Below, one piece after another: positions 8,296-15,439 of a stretch of 64,000 bases of DNA. The DNA comes from Verrucomicrobia bacterium CG1_02_43_26 (lineage in GTDB: Bacteria; Verrucomicrobiota; Verrucomicrobiia; Opitutales; CG1-02-43-26), in the NCBI GenBank assembly GCA_001872735.1, contig MNWT01000024.1:65480-129479 (forward strand), in the 5' to 3' direction. The first letter of the stretch is position 1. Each line of letters starts with the position of its first letter. Both the position numbers and the translations under genes were made by a program. The notes beneath the pieces are model-generated. The model had not been told where the DNA came from. It was given only the letters and a program-made list of their open reading frames with translations, and searched no databases.

Positions 8296-9495
8296 TTATT
8301 CGCAGGTTTTTTTTGACTTTTCTCTGGAAATCCATTTGTAGAAGCGTATGTAGAGGACGGCAAATGCGCCGTTACCAAGGACATTGGCCGTGGTGAAGAA
8401 CATGTCAAAGAGGATGTATAGGGCCGTGATTAGAGAGAGCATGTCTGGGGTGAAATTGAGGTACTTCTCTAGGACAGGTAACATGACGAGGATGCCGCCG
8501 CCCGGTACTGCAGCGACCGCGAACTTGGCGATCACGAAGAAGGTGGCAAATATAAGGTATGTGGACATGTCAGGTGCTGGAAGGCCGAAGGAGTGTATGA
8601 TTCCTAGTGCTATGATGGGAATGCCAATGCTGTCGCCGATTAGGTGGATGTTTACGGTTATAGGGATGATGGCGTCTGCTTTGTCGGGATCGCCCGTATT
8701 TTTCTCTGCTCCGCGGAGTGTGAGTGGCATGGCGGCCGCGCTGGACATGGTGCTGAAGCCGGCGATGGCCGAGGGAAGCACGTTTCTAAGGGATATGAGC
8801 CATTTTTTTGGACTGAAACCACTGTTTATAAGGAATAGAATAGCGATGTAGGATAATTGTGTTGATACAATGCAGGCTAGAAGGGTTCCGTATTGGCTGA
8901 ACATGCTTTGCAAAAGGCCTTGCGACTGGAGGTTTAAGACGAAACCGAAGATGAATAGGGGGACTACCGGTACCAAACCCTTGTGTAATAGGAGGTTGGA
9001 TAGGTTTTTAAGGTTTATGGAAATTTTCTCTACTGTTTTGTTGCGAAAGATGGAGAAAAGGGCACCGAGGATGAGGCCACTGAAGAGGGCGACATCGTTA
9101 GGAATGAGACGGGGGAGAGAGAGCTTCCAGAGCGGGGCAAGTGCGTTTTCGGCGCCTAGTTGCATGGCTTCAATGGGGCCCATTATGTTAAAAAATGACT
9201 TACTGACGGTGTAGGCGATCAGCGTGGAGAAGAAGTTGGAGGCGGTTAGCGCCACGAGGATAAGGCCTACAAAGACCCAGGAGCGTTGCTTGAGTGAAAG
9301 AATGCAGGAAAAGATGTAGGAGAAGACGATTAGGGGGAGGACGAATATGAGTAAGTCCTTAATTGTCAAACTGATAGAATAGAAGAAGCTTTTTATGGTT
9401 GGGGTAATAAAATCCCCGAAAAGAAAGCAGGCGATGACGATGATCGCTAATTTTAGTGGTAAACCAAGTTTGAATGATTTTTTATTTTCTTTCAT
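8296..9495 (-). CDS. SDF (dicarboxylate/amino acid:cation symporter, DAACS) family protein with altered ion-site motifs
   Basis: This 399-residue inner-membrane transporter has the SDF layout: about six N-terminal helices, then a Ser-rich hairpin (STMSSAAAMPLTLRG) and the TM7-HP2-TM8 core. Relatives such as GltPh, GltP and DctA import glutamate, aspartate or C4-dicarboxylates with Na+ or H+. The core is divergent. The usual NMDGT motif in TM7 reads NIHLI here, and the TM8 pattern around the substrate Arg (DMGRTMVNVTGD in GltPh) reads DMFFTTANVLGN. The substrate Arg and two Na+-binding Asp positions are therefore replaced, while TM8 Asp and Asn are kept. It is probably a symporter for a different, possibly neutral, substrate. 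A strong promoter and a structured leader precede it (9496-9680). Confidence 0.85.
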   Translation of the reverse strand: MKENKKSFKLGLPLKLAIIVIACFLFGDFITPTIKSFFYSISLTIKDLLIFVLPLIVFSYIFSCILSLKQRSWVFVGLILVALTASNFFSTLIAYTVSKSFFNIMGPIEAMQLGAENALAPLWKLSLPRLIPNDVALFSGLILGALFSIFRNKTVEKISINLKNLSNLLLHKGLVPVVPLFIFGFVLNLQSQGLLQSMFSQYGTLLACIVSTQLSYIAILFLINSGFSPKKWLISLRNVLPSAIAGFSTMSSAAAMPLTLRGAEKNTGDPDKADAIIPITVNIHLIGDSIGIPIIALGIIHSFGLPAPDMSTYLIFATFFVIAKFAVAAVPGGGILVMLPVLEKYLNFTPDMLSLITALYILFDMFFTTANVLGNGAFAVLYIRFYKWISREKSKKTCE

Positions 9496-9521
9496 AGATT
9501 TGTTAAAAAAGGCTACAGTTC

Positions 9522-9547
9522 TAAAAACCCCCAGGTAGTATTGGGAG
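9522..9547 (-). terminator. Terminator-like hairpin in the symporter leader
   Basis: On the minus strand the arms CUCCCA (9547-9542) and UGGGGG (9533-9528) pair over six positions, including one G-U pair, with an 8-base loop. Five U residues follow (9527-9523). This is an intrinsic-terminator layout placed 27 bases before the symporter start codon and about 100 bases after the predicted transcription start. It could therefore act as an attenuator. The loop contains ACUACC (9539-9534). Confidence 0.5.
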
Positions 9548-9574
9548 AAGCTTGTAAGCTATTTTGACTCTATT

Positions 9575-9629
9575 CCACAACAACTACCGCAGGTGCATGT
9601 TTACGCAAGCGTGGTCGTTCGAGTTGTGG
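9575..9629 (-). promoter_or_regulatory. Long hairpin in the symporter mRNA leader
   Basis: The outer arms CCACAAC (9575-9581) and GTTGTGG (9623-9629) are perfectly complementary. Inside them, AACTACCGC (9582-9590) pairs with GTGGTCGTT (9611-9619) with one mismatch and one G-T pair, leaving a CGA bulge (9620-9622) and a loop of about 20 bases. The structure lies between the predicted promoter at 9652-9680 and the terminator-like hairpin at 9522-9547. On the minus strand its 3' arm contains GGUAGU (9588-9583), complementary to ACUACC in the terminator loop, so mutually exclusive or tertiary pairing is possible. I do not recognise a known riboswitch class. Confidence 0.5.
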
Positions 9630-9651
9630 CGGTTTTATTCATTAAGAAAGG

Positions 9652-9680
9652 ATGATAGGGAATGTAGGCAGATGTGTCAA
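9652..9680 (-). promoter_or_regulatory. Sigma-70-type promoter for the symporter gene
   Basis: On the minus strand a perfect -35 TTGACA (9680-9675) is followed by a 17-base spacer and -10 TATCAT (9657-9652). Transcription would start near 9645. This gives a leader of about 150 bases before ATG 9495, long enough for the two hairpins described within it. Confidence 0.7.
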
Positions 9681-9853
9681 TACCCAATAAAAATAACGAT
9701 TATGTAGAAAAAATACTCATTTTAGGCCTTTTAGTAACTAGTGTTAAAAGAATTATTATTTGGTAATATTTCGCTACGGAATAGCATTCAACTATGTACG
9801 AAATGGTATTTATTTGCTGATTATTGCGCCATTTATTAGGCATAAAAAGGCCT

Positions 9854-9875
9854 GTTTGTTTCACCTGAAACAAAC
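9854..9875. promoter_or_regulatory. parS-like palindrome
   Basis: The 22-base site GTTTGTTTCACCTGAAACAAAC has two perfectly complementary 10-base arms around a central CC. Its inner 16 bases, TGTTTCACCTGAAACA, differ from the ParB-binding parS consensus TGTTTCACGTGAAACA by one central base. It lies in the gap between the symporter promoter and the MarR-like gene. It may be a ParB-loading site or an operator for a dimeric regulator such as the neighbouring MarR-like protein. The central mismatch makes the parS call tentative. Confidence 0.45.
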
Positions 9876-9891
9876 TCTTTGAAAACGCGTG

Positions 9892-9931
9892 CTCCTTATT
9901 AAAGTTTAGGAGCTAAAACTTTAATAAGGAG
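9892..9931. repeat. Perfect 16-bp inverted repeat
   Basis: The arms CTCCTTATTAAAGTTT (9892-9907) and AAACTTTAATAAGGAG (9916-9931) are exact reverse complements. Two further base pairs are possible inside with one bulged A. The right arm runs into AAGGAGGTGA, which matches the 16S anti-Shine-Dalgarno, and the opposite strand also reads AATAAGGAG. No convincing open frame follows on either strand. Possible roles are a terminator on either strand, a structured RNA or a protein-binding site. The rest of the 9.68-10.02 kb stretch is AT-rich and I see no gene in it. Confidence 0.6.
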
Positions 9932-10027
9932 GTGATTTTGGTTTTAGGGGACTGAGGGGGTCTGTTTGTGTATTATTTCTATCATAGAATTATGTTTGGA
10001 AATTGCTGTGTATTTGGGAAAAGGATA

Positions 10028-10053
10028 CAAAAAGAAAGGGCAATTTCTTGCCC
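10028..10053 (-). terminator. Intrinsic terminator of the MarR-like gene
   Basis: On the minus strand GGGCAA, loop GAAA, TTGCCC (10053-10038) is followed by TTTCTTTTT (10037-10029). It lies about 60 bases beyond the stop codon of the MarR-like gene at 10112, as expected for its terminator. Confidence 0.75.
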
Positions 10054-10111
10054 CTTCCATTTTGTGACCTATTCGCGAGTATAGGAACCTTTATATGTCT
10101 GATATTTCTCG

Positions 10112-10825
10112 CTAGTTGTTTGGGAGTTTGGGGTTTGCGGGTACGGTATTATAACCGACGGCAAATTTTAGAAGGTCTGCAAGGTCGTCCGCTCGTTGGC
10201 CTAGGTGGTCGAACATGAGCTTATCCAGCTCCTCGAGCTTATAGCGAGCGGCCCGCAGGGCGAGACGACCCCGAGGTGTGACTTTAAGATCTGATTGTTT
10301 AGCATCTGACGGCAACGGCATACTTGAGAAGAAGCCTTTATGGATGAGGGTTTGGCAGGCACGGGTGACGGAAGACTTGCTGATATTGAGGTAGTTTGCG
10401 ATATCGAGGTGGGTGACATACAGCGGAGACGTGCCCGCTTGGTGGGAGAAGAGACGAAGCGACTCCTTGAGCGTGGGGGATTTTTTTCGAGTGAAAAGGC
10501 TTTGGAAACCCGGCTCTGCATCTCGCTTGAGGCTGGTGATCCGCGTGATAGAATCCAGCACGATGTATTCGAGACGATTGATGCCCTCATTATATAAGAT
10601 ATACGTGGCTGACTTTTGCCAACGGGTAGCGATCTTCAAGCAGAGCTCTCCCACGGTGAAACGAGGAGCTGTGAGCTTGAACGGCTTTCGAGGACGGTTT
10701 TTTTCGCGCTCCGCGATGCGAGCCCTGGTACGCTCGCGAGCAGCCTGGCCCCTTTGTTTAAGGTCCGTAGGGCGAGCGTAGGGAGACGGGTTATTATTGG
10801 TATCTGTGGTAACAGTAGGTTTCAT
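10112..10825 (-). CDS. MarR-like winged-helix regulator
   Basis: This 237-residue protein is a predicted DNA-binding regulator. The N-terminal 50 residues are basic and low-complexity (RGQAARERTRARIAEREKN). The middle is helical, and residues about 135-205 form a MarR-type winged helix: a helix-turn-helix like HLDIANYLNISKSSVTRACQTLIHKG, then a wing ending in LKVTPRGRLALRAARYKLEEL. It has its own near-consensus promoter (10872-10899) and terminator (10028-10053), so it is a single-gene unit. Target and ligand are unknown. The long N-terminal basic tail is unusual for MarR proteins. The palindromes at 9854 and 9892 lie downstream of it and could be its targets, which is inference only. Confidence 0.7.
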   Translation of the reverse strand: MKPTVTTDTNNNPSPYARPTDLKQRGQAARERTRARIAEREKNRPRKPFKLTAPRFTVGELCLKIATRWQKSATYILYNEGINRLEYIVLDSITRITSLKRDAEPGFQSLFTRKKSPTLKESLRLFSHQAGTSPLYVTHLDIANYLNISKSSVTRACQTLIHKGFFSSMPLPSDAKQSDLKVTPRGRLALRAARYKLEELDKLMFDHLGQRADDLADLLKFAVGYNTVPANPKLPNN

Positions 10826-10871
10826 AATACGAGGTTAGGTGATTTGGGGAGTTGTGGGAACTCGATTAAGG

Positions 10872-10899
10872 ATAATACGAAATATCACGGAAGTGTCAA
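10872..10899 (-). promoter_or_regulatory. Sigma-70-type promoter of the MarR-like gene
   Basis: The minus strand has -35 TTGACA (10899-10894), a 16-base spacer and -10 TATTAT (10877-10872). The predicted start near 10865 leaves a short leader of about 40 bases before ATG 10825. The gap 10826-11133 between this gene and infA holds this promoter, a possible -10 for infA, and nothing else that I can identify. Confidence 0.7.
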
Positions 10900-11064
10900 C
10901 ACCTTTTTTCTTGTGTGCCGGAACCACTCGGCGGAAAAGCCCCCCCCAGCACGCTTATCGAGAGATTCGAGGAAGAAGGCCCGGCGAGCGCGATAGATAT
11001 GCTTGTGACGATTTTGATTAGCCCTATGCGGTTGAGGCGAGCGGTGTAAAGTGATCTCTATCAT

Positions 11065-11070
11065 TATAAT
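11065..11070 (+). promoter_or_regulatory. Possible -10 element for infA
   Basis: A consensus TATAAT lies 64 bases before the infA start. I see no good -35 hexamer at 16-18 bases upstream, so this is a weak call. Confidence 0.3.
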
Positions 11071-11133
11071 AGCATTGACTTCATGCGGGAATTCAGAGAC
11101 CATCTAATCTTTCAAGAGGTTTAAAATTCAAGA

Positions 11134-11427
11134 ATGACAGCAGAGAAGACGATAGAAGTTACAGGTAAAGTGATCGCGGTGTTGCCGGGAACGATGTTCC
11201 GGGTAGAGTTGGAGAATGGGCACCTTGTGTTAGCCCACATATCCGGGAAGCTGCGGAAGAACTTCATCAAAATCGGTGTTGGCGACCTTGTGAAAATGGA
11301 AATGAGCAGTTACGACCTCAATAAAGCGAGAATCGTATACCGCATGAAGAACCCGAATCAAGTGAAGCGTAACCCTGTGCGTAGCTTCGGCCCTGGTGGT
11401 AGAAGACCTGGTGGTCCGCGGAAGTAG
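11134..11427 (+). CDS. infA: Translation initiation factor IF-1 with basic C-terminal tail
   Basis: IF-1 binds the ribosomal A site on the 30S subunit and helps IF-2 and IF-3 form the initiation complex. Residues about 6-75 make the S1-like OB fold, recognised from [21 protein letters not shown] and [20 protein letters not shown]. The usual length is about 72 residues; this protein has 97 because of a Gly/Pro/Arg/Lys-rich tail ([13 protein letters not shown]). Such a tail may contact RNA. It is separated from IF-2 (43.5 kb), as is normal. No Shine-Dalgarno motif is evident at a usual distance. Confidence 0.95.
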   Translation: MTAEKTIEVTGKVIAVLPGTMFRVELENGHLVLAHISGKLRKNFIKIGVGDLVKMEMSSYDLNKARIVYRMKNPNQVKRNPVRSFGPGGRRPGGPRK

Positions 11428-11442
11428 GTGTTTTGTGGGGGA

Positions 11443-14409
11443 TTAGAACTCTGAAGCTTGAGAAGGTTCTTGGGGCTTCTTTGGATTAAGTGTTTCGATA
11501 TCAATCTTATATCGCTGAAAGTCCTCGGGATCGGCAGGTTCATATTTGAATCGCTCAAATATTTGGATACTGACGCATTGCTTTAAGTACTTTCTTTGAT
11601 GATCTACATCCTTACTGCTTTCAGCAAGCCATTTTTGATTGTCAGGATTTTTTAGTACCTCTTCTCGGTATTCGTCATGCTTGGGATCTAGCAGGTCACG
11701 GATATTCATATAGAAAATATCATTCAGAAAATCCAATTCACTTTTCTCATTTAGCGGAGAAAGTTGCAATAATTTACCTACTTTCCTTTTATTTAAAATC
11801 AGGACAAAATCATCACCTCTTTTATCAGCTTTTATCAGAGGGATAGCGCGCCCTTTATGATGGTAAACATGTTCTGTTATGTCATCACTCGATTCATCTG
11901 AAGGGTTTATTGTACAATGATCGTAAGCGTTTATGAAGTAGTATAAGGTAGGGCCAGAACCGGCCAATATTATGATTATGTCATCTATGTTGAAGTTATC
12001 CAGAATATTTGGAAAATCACCCTTGTCGATTGGAGTACATTTATCGCATATCTGTTGGAAAATAGAACTATCTTCATCTCTTGCAATAGTCCGGCCATGG
12101 CTGACACCTAATTTATCGCTGCTACCAAAGGTAATATATCCTGGTTCCTCAAAGAAGATATCTCGGTTATATATGCTACTGATACCAAATCTAGGTGGAT
12201 CATCACGCTTATCACTATCGATGGGAGTGCGTAGTTTACTCTTATCATAAGAATCAGCTCCGAAATACTTCTGGAAAATTTTAATAGATTGTTTCTTTTT
12301 ATAGAAGCTCGCTTTCACATCATCCTTATATTCCTTAATGAGCTTATTGCTTATAGGGGTTGTTGTTAATTTCGTTGCTTTTCTAGCTTCCAGTTCATTA
12401 TTGGACTGATCTTTGATGTTTTTCAAAAGAGGTTCTACTCTATTATCTAAAATTTCATTCACGCGGTTAGCCTCAAAGTCAAAAGTGTCAAAAAGATCCG
12501 TATTCTTTTTTAAATCTGGAATTTCCTTAATCAAATGTTCAGAAAAATATTTTATATTGCTGAGTTCGTTATTTTCATAACGTTCAACCGGTAATTTATA
12601 GTTTTTTACAAATTCGCATTCGCCACTTTTTTTTTCAATGCGGAGGGGTTTTAAATAATAAGCGAGACTAAACAAGAAATATTGTTGGCAGTATTTTTTA
12701 CTCCCGTGTCGATCTTTCCAGAAAAAATCATTGAAGTCTAATACCTCAGGTCTCAAATAATGTTCTATTAGATCACTGACACTTTCTGGAATGATATTTG
12801 AACCGCAGTAAGTTGCACCAGCGTCCGGCGGTTGTTTGTATTGCCAGATTGTTTTTATGAAATCGTAGCGCTTTTCAAATAAGCAATATGCACCTATAAT
12901 GAAAATTCTGTGAAGCAGGCTAACATGTTTGTATTTTGGTATAATGCCTGCTCTGATTTTGTTTTCTAGTTCATCAGCCTCTTTCTGCTTATCTTCTGGT
13001 ATCTTACTTTTTAGTAATTGAAACTGCTTCCACCAATCATCCCATTTAGTTTTTGAGAAAATGCTATTAGTTGATTTGTATAGAGCATTAAACTCATGAT
13101 GTAATATTTTTCCATGGATAAGCCCATAAAGATCCCAAACACTTGTCTTCGGATGAATGTCGAGCAAACTCAATCCATTTACAATTTTTTCTATAAACTT
13201 TTTGAATACTGAAAAAGCATTCTCTGCAATTATGTATTTAGAAGTTGTATACAAAAAAAGATTGAATTGAGAGAGGTATTCCGGATCGAATTTTTCTTCT
13301 CTAAATTGACTTTCCAAAACAACATCTGGATACCACTTGGAGAAAGCTACACAAACGGACTCATTTTGATGTTTCAGGGCAAATTGAATTAGTGAAACTG
13401 GTCTTTCCAGAATTGCTTCAATGTACCTTTCATTGTTTGGTCTTGAAGTTAAAGAGATAAGTATATCTTGCATATGGCGCAAAGTGTAAATTGCAAGTTC
13501 TTCATTTTGTGATTTAATTGCTGCTTCATAAATCTTAGCAAATTGATTGATGGGAGTTTCAAAAAACAACCTAGTTTCATTGCATTGAATGTCGTCTTCG
13601 GTTTTTAGTGAATTTGCTGCCACCAAAAGTTTCTTCCCAGAGTCTGATAATTTTTGAAGATTTTGCAGAACAAGGTTATTGTTTGAGCAATTAACCTCAT
13701 AAACCAGAATTGCCCCAATTCCTTCGAAGGAATTCATAACATCATTTCGCGCCTTGTCTTCTAGTTCCCCAAGTTCAAACCAAAGCCTCTTAACTGAATA
13801 TAATGTTTTTTTTAGGTTTTGAAACTTTGAGCAAGTAACCGCATAAACCAGAATTGCCCCAATTCTTTCGGAGGAATTCATAATGGCAGTTCTTGCTTCA
13901 TGCGTTAGTTCTGTTTTCACCTCTAGGAACCGTATGTTTTCTTCACATTTTAGCTCTTGAATGATGTAATTTGGATCTTTAAGGAATTTGATTATCCTCT
14001 GAATGTTTTGATAAATTGCGTAACACAGGATGATGAAAAATAATAAAAGAATCAATGCAAGTATTTGCCATGCTTTTGTTGGAAGTTCATGCATAAAAGC
14101 GATGAGCAAAATGGTAGCAGCAATATTTGCCAGAAGAAATATTGGTAGCAGCCGAACCCAGTTCTTTTCAAATGTGTCCGTTATAATTGAAGAACCGTAA
14201 CGTTTGGATAGTTTTGCAATAATAGAAATAGTTAATGGAATTAAAAAAGCAATAATTACACCTTCAAAGGCAGCAGCTGCTGCTAAAAAATTTGGATCCG
14301 GTGCTATTTTGTATAAAAACCAACCTAAAACGCCTCCAAGAATAATTACAGATAGAGCTATAGTTATACCAATAGCTATTACAGATTGCGGGAGTAATTT
14401 ACGGATCAT
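11443..14409 (-). CDS. Large multi-helix membrane protein of unknown function
   Basis: I do not recognise this 988-residue protein. It has four predicted membrane helices in the first 135 residues (about 10-33, 42-66, 86-107 and 115-135), then a cytoplasmic part of about 850 residues. Two copies of a 23-residue element follow the membrane part at 172-194 and 220-242, sharing a core GAILVY and a C-terminal CS, and are nearly identical at DNA level. The middle is helical. The last 300 residues are mixed and include a loop-rich segment around GISSIYNRDIFFEEPGYITF and a hydrophobic strand DIIIILAGSGPTLYYFINAY. It lies 92 bases downstream of the AbiEi-like gene on the same strand and may be expressed with it. 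A sensor-effector design is possible but unproven. Confidence 0.6.
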   Translation of the reverse strand: MIRKLLPQSVIAIGITIALSVIILGGVLGWFLYKIAPDPNFLAAAAAFEGVIIAFLIPLTISIIAKLSKRYGSSIITDTFEKNWVRLLPIFLLANIAATILLIAFMHELPTKAWQILALILLLFFIILCYAIYQNIQRIIKFLKDPNYIIQELKCEENIRFLEVKTELTHEARTAIMNSSERIGAILVYAVTCSKFQNLKKTLYSVKRLWFELGELEDKARNDVMNSFEGIGAILVYEVNCSNNNLVLQNLQKLSDSGKKLLVAANSLKTEDDIQCNETRLFFETPINQFAKIYEAAIKSQNEELAIYTLRHMQDILISLTSRPNNERYIEAILERPVSLIQFALKHQNESVCVAFSKWYPDVVLESQFREEKFDPEYLSQFNLFLYTTSKYIIAENAFSVFKKFIEKIVNGLSLLDIHPKTSVWDLYGLIHGKILHHEFNALYKSTNSIFSKTKWDDWWKQFQLLKSKIPEDKQKEADELENKIRAGIIPKYKHVSLLHRIFIIGAYCLFEKRYDFIKTIWQYKQPPDAGATYCGSNIIPESVSDLIEHYLRPEVLDFNDFFWKDRHGSKKYCQQYFLFSLAYYLKPLRIEKKSGECEFVKNYKLPVERYENNELSNIKYFSEHLIKEIPDLKKNTDLFDTFDFEANRVNEILDNRVEPLLKNIKDQSNNELEARKATKLTTTPISNKLIKEYKDDVKASFYKKKQSIKIFQKYFGADSYDKSKLRTPIDSDKRDDPPRFGISSIYNRDIFFEEPGYITFGSSDKLGVSHGRTIARDEDSSIFQQICDKCTPIDKGDFPNILDNFNIDDIIIILAGSGPTLYYFINAYDHCTINPSDESSDDITEHVYHHKGRAIPLIKADKRGDDFVLILNKRKVGKLLQLSPLNEKSELDFLNDIFYMNIRDLLDPKHDEYREEVLKNPDNQKWLAESSKDVDHQRKYLKQCVSIQIFERFKYEPADPEDFQRYKIDIETLNPKKPQEPSQASEF

Positions 14410-14501
14410 TGACTGGGGTCGGGTATCACTTAATGATACATCCTTTAACGAACAGAGGACAAGGAGATTATAAAAACCAGGTCAGCTGGAAATGATACTG
14501 C

Positions 14502-15284
14502 TCAATGTTCGCTATGGATCCATGCGATTGTTTTGAGGTAAGGTTTTATGATATTGTGCATTTTGCATAGTTTGGCAAAGTGGGAAATTTCATCCAGGGT
14601 GGCTTTGTTTTTACGGAGAGCATCGATGAGGGCTTCGAGGGCTATGCTGATGCCGATTTTGTTGCGGTATTTGAAGCAGTCTACTACGGTGCGGGCGGGA
14701 GTGGTGACTTTGATGGGGATGCCTTCGATGATGTGGGTTTCGATGCCGTTTTGGAGGGCGGGTTCGGAGAAGCGGAAGACGCGGAGGCTGAGGGTGTCTA
14801 TTTTTGGAGGGCGGGTGCGTTGAGGGATGCCGATGTAAATGTGATTGGGGAGTTGTGTTGTGAGGTCGTGGAAGGAGAGGGCGGAGAGGAGACAGATGAC
14901 GGCGTGGGGGGCGAGGGCTGTGACCTCGACCAGGGAGTGGTGGATCGTGAAGTCGTAGTCTGTGGCCATGTAGAGGCCGCGGGAGAGTTTCATGATTTCA
15001 CCGGAGGCGCAGAGACGGCGGATTTGCTCGGGGTGAAGGCCCATGTCTGTGAGTTCTGTGAGGCGAAGGGCGCCTTTGGTGTGGAGGCGTTTGGTGAGTT
15101 TGTCATGGGATGACTTTTCGATCGTGGCTTCACGGTTTTGGTATTCGGTATCTTCTTTAGTAGTAAACAGGTTAATGGGGCTTTTACTGGCGGGATGCAT
15201 CAGCACGGCATGCTCGGGGTGGGCGAGCATCTTTTTGGGCTTATCCTTGATTTGATTTACTAGATGAGGATGCGTTGTGTGCAT
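14502..15284 (-). CDS. AbiEi-family antitoxin/transcriptional regulator
   Basis: This 260-residue protein resembles AbiEi, the antitoxin and autorepressor of type IV toxin-antitoxin systems linked to abortive phage infection (COG5340). After a polar N-terminal extension of about 60 residues comes a winged helix (LRLTELTDMGLHPEQIRRLCASGEI, then LSRGLYMATDYD). The AbiEi C-terminal domain follows, with HSLVEVTALAPHAVICLLSALSFH and IPIKVTTPARTVVDCFKYRNKIG, the two best family markers. The normal downstream partner, the AbiEii nucleotidyltransferase toxin, is absent; instead a 988-residue membrane protein follows after 92 bases. An inverted repeat over its own promoter (15305-15327) fits negative autoregulation. 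Confidence 0.8.
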   Translation of the reverse strand: MHTTHPHLVNQIKDKPKKMLAHPEHAVLMHPASKSPINLFTTKEDTEYQNREATIEKSSHDKLTKRLHTKGALRLTELTDMGLHPEQIRRLCASGEIMKLSRGLYMATDYDFTIHHSLVEVTALAPHAVICLLSALSFHDLTTQLPNHIYIGIPQRTRPPKIDTLSLRVFRFSEPALQNGIETHIIEGIPIKVTTPARTVVDCFKYRNKIGISIALEALIDALRKNKATLDEISHFAKLCKMHNIIKPYLKTIAWIHSEH

Positions 15285-15304
15285 TTGTGTTAAATTGTTT
15301 AATT

Positions 15305-15327
15305 ATATTGTTTATTATATACAATAT
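15305..15327 (-). promoter_or_regulatory. Operator-like inverted repeat over the abiEi promoter
   Basis: ATATTGT and ACAATAT are perfect inverted arms around a 9-base centre. The centre contains TATAAT on the minus strand (15319-15314), a consensus -10 about 30 bases before the AbiEi-like start codon. AbiEi proteins repress their own promoters by binding inverted repeats, so this is a plausible operator. No good -35 is visible. Confidence 0.45.
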
Positions 15328-15439
15328 CTCACATTATGGGTGAAGAATCAAGTTTTTAGGGAAGTTTTTGTGAAATTTCGTTTATTTTCGATTTTATTTG
15401 TATACGTTTTTTACACAAAAGGGATTATTTTAGCTATTT

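Noticed and set aside
9681-10027. Replication origin near the parS-like site
   Set aside because: The stretch is AT-rich, but I found no convincing DnaA boxes and no dnaA, dnaN or parAB genes in the window.
10003-10218. Plus-strand open frame of 71 codons in the gap before the MarR-like gene
   Set aside because: It covers a terminator hairpin and the 3' end of the opposite gene, has no family features and no ribosome-binding site.
14580-15113. Plus-strand open frame of 177 codons opposite the AbiEi-like gene
   Set aside because: It is Gly/Glu/Asp-rich low-complexity sequence produced by the third-position bias of the opposite gene, which has clear family motifs.
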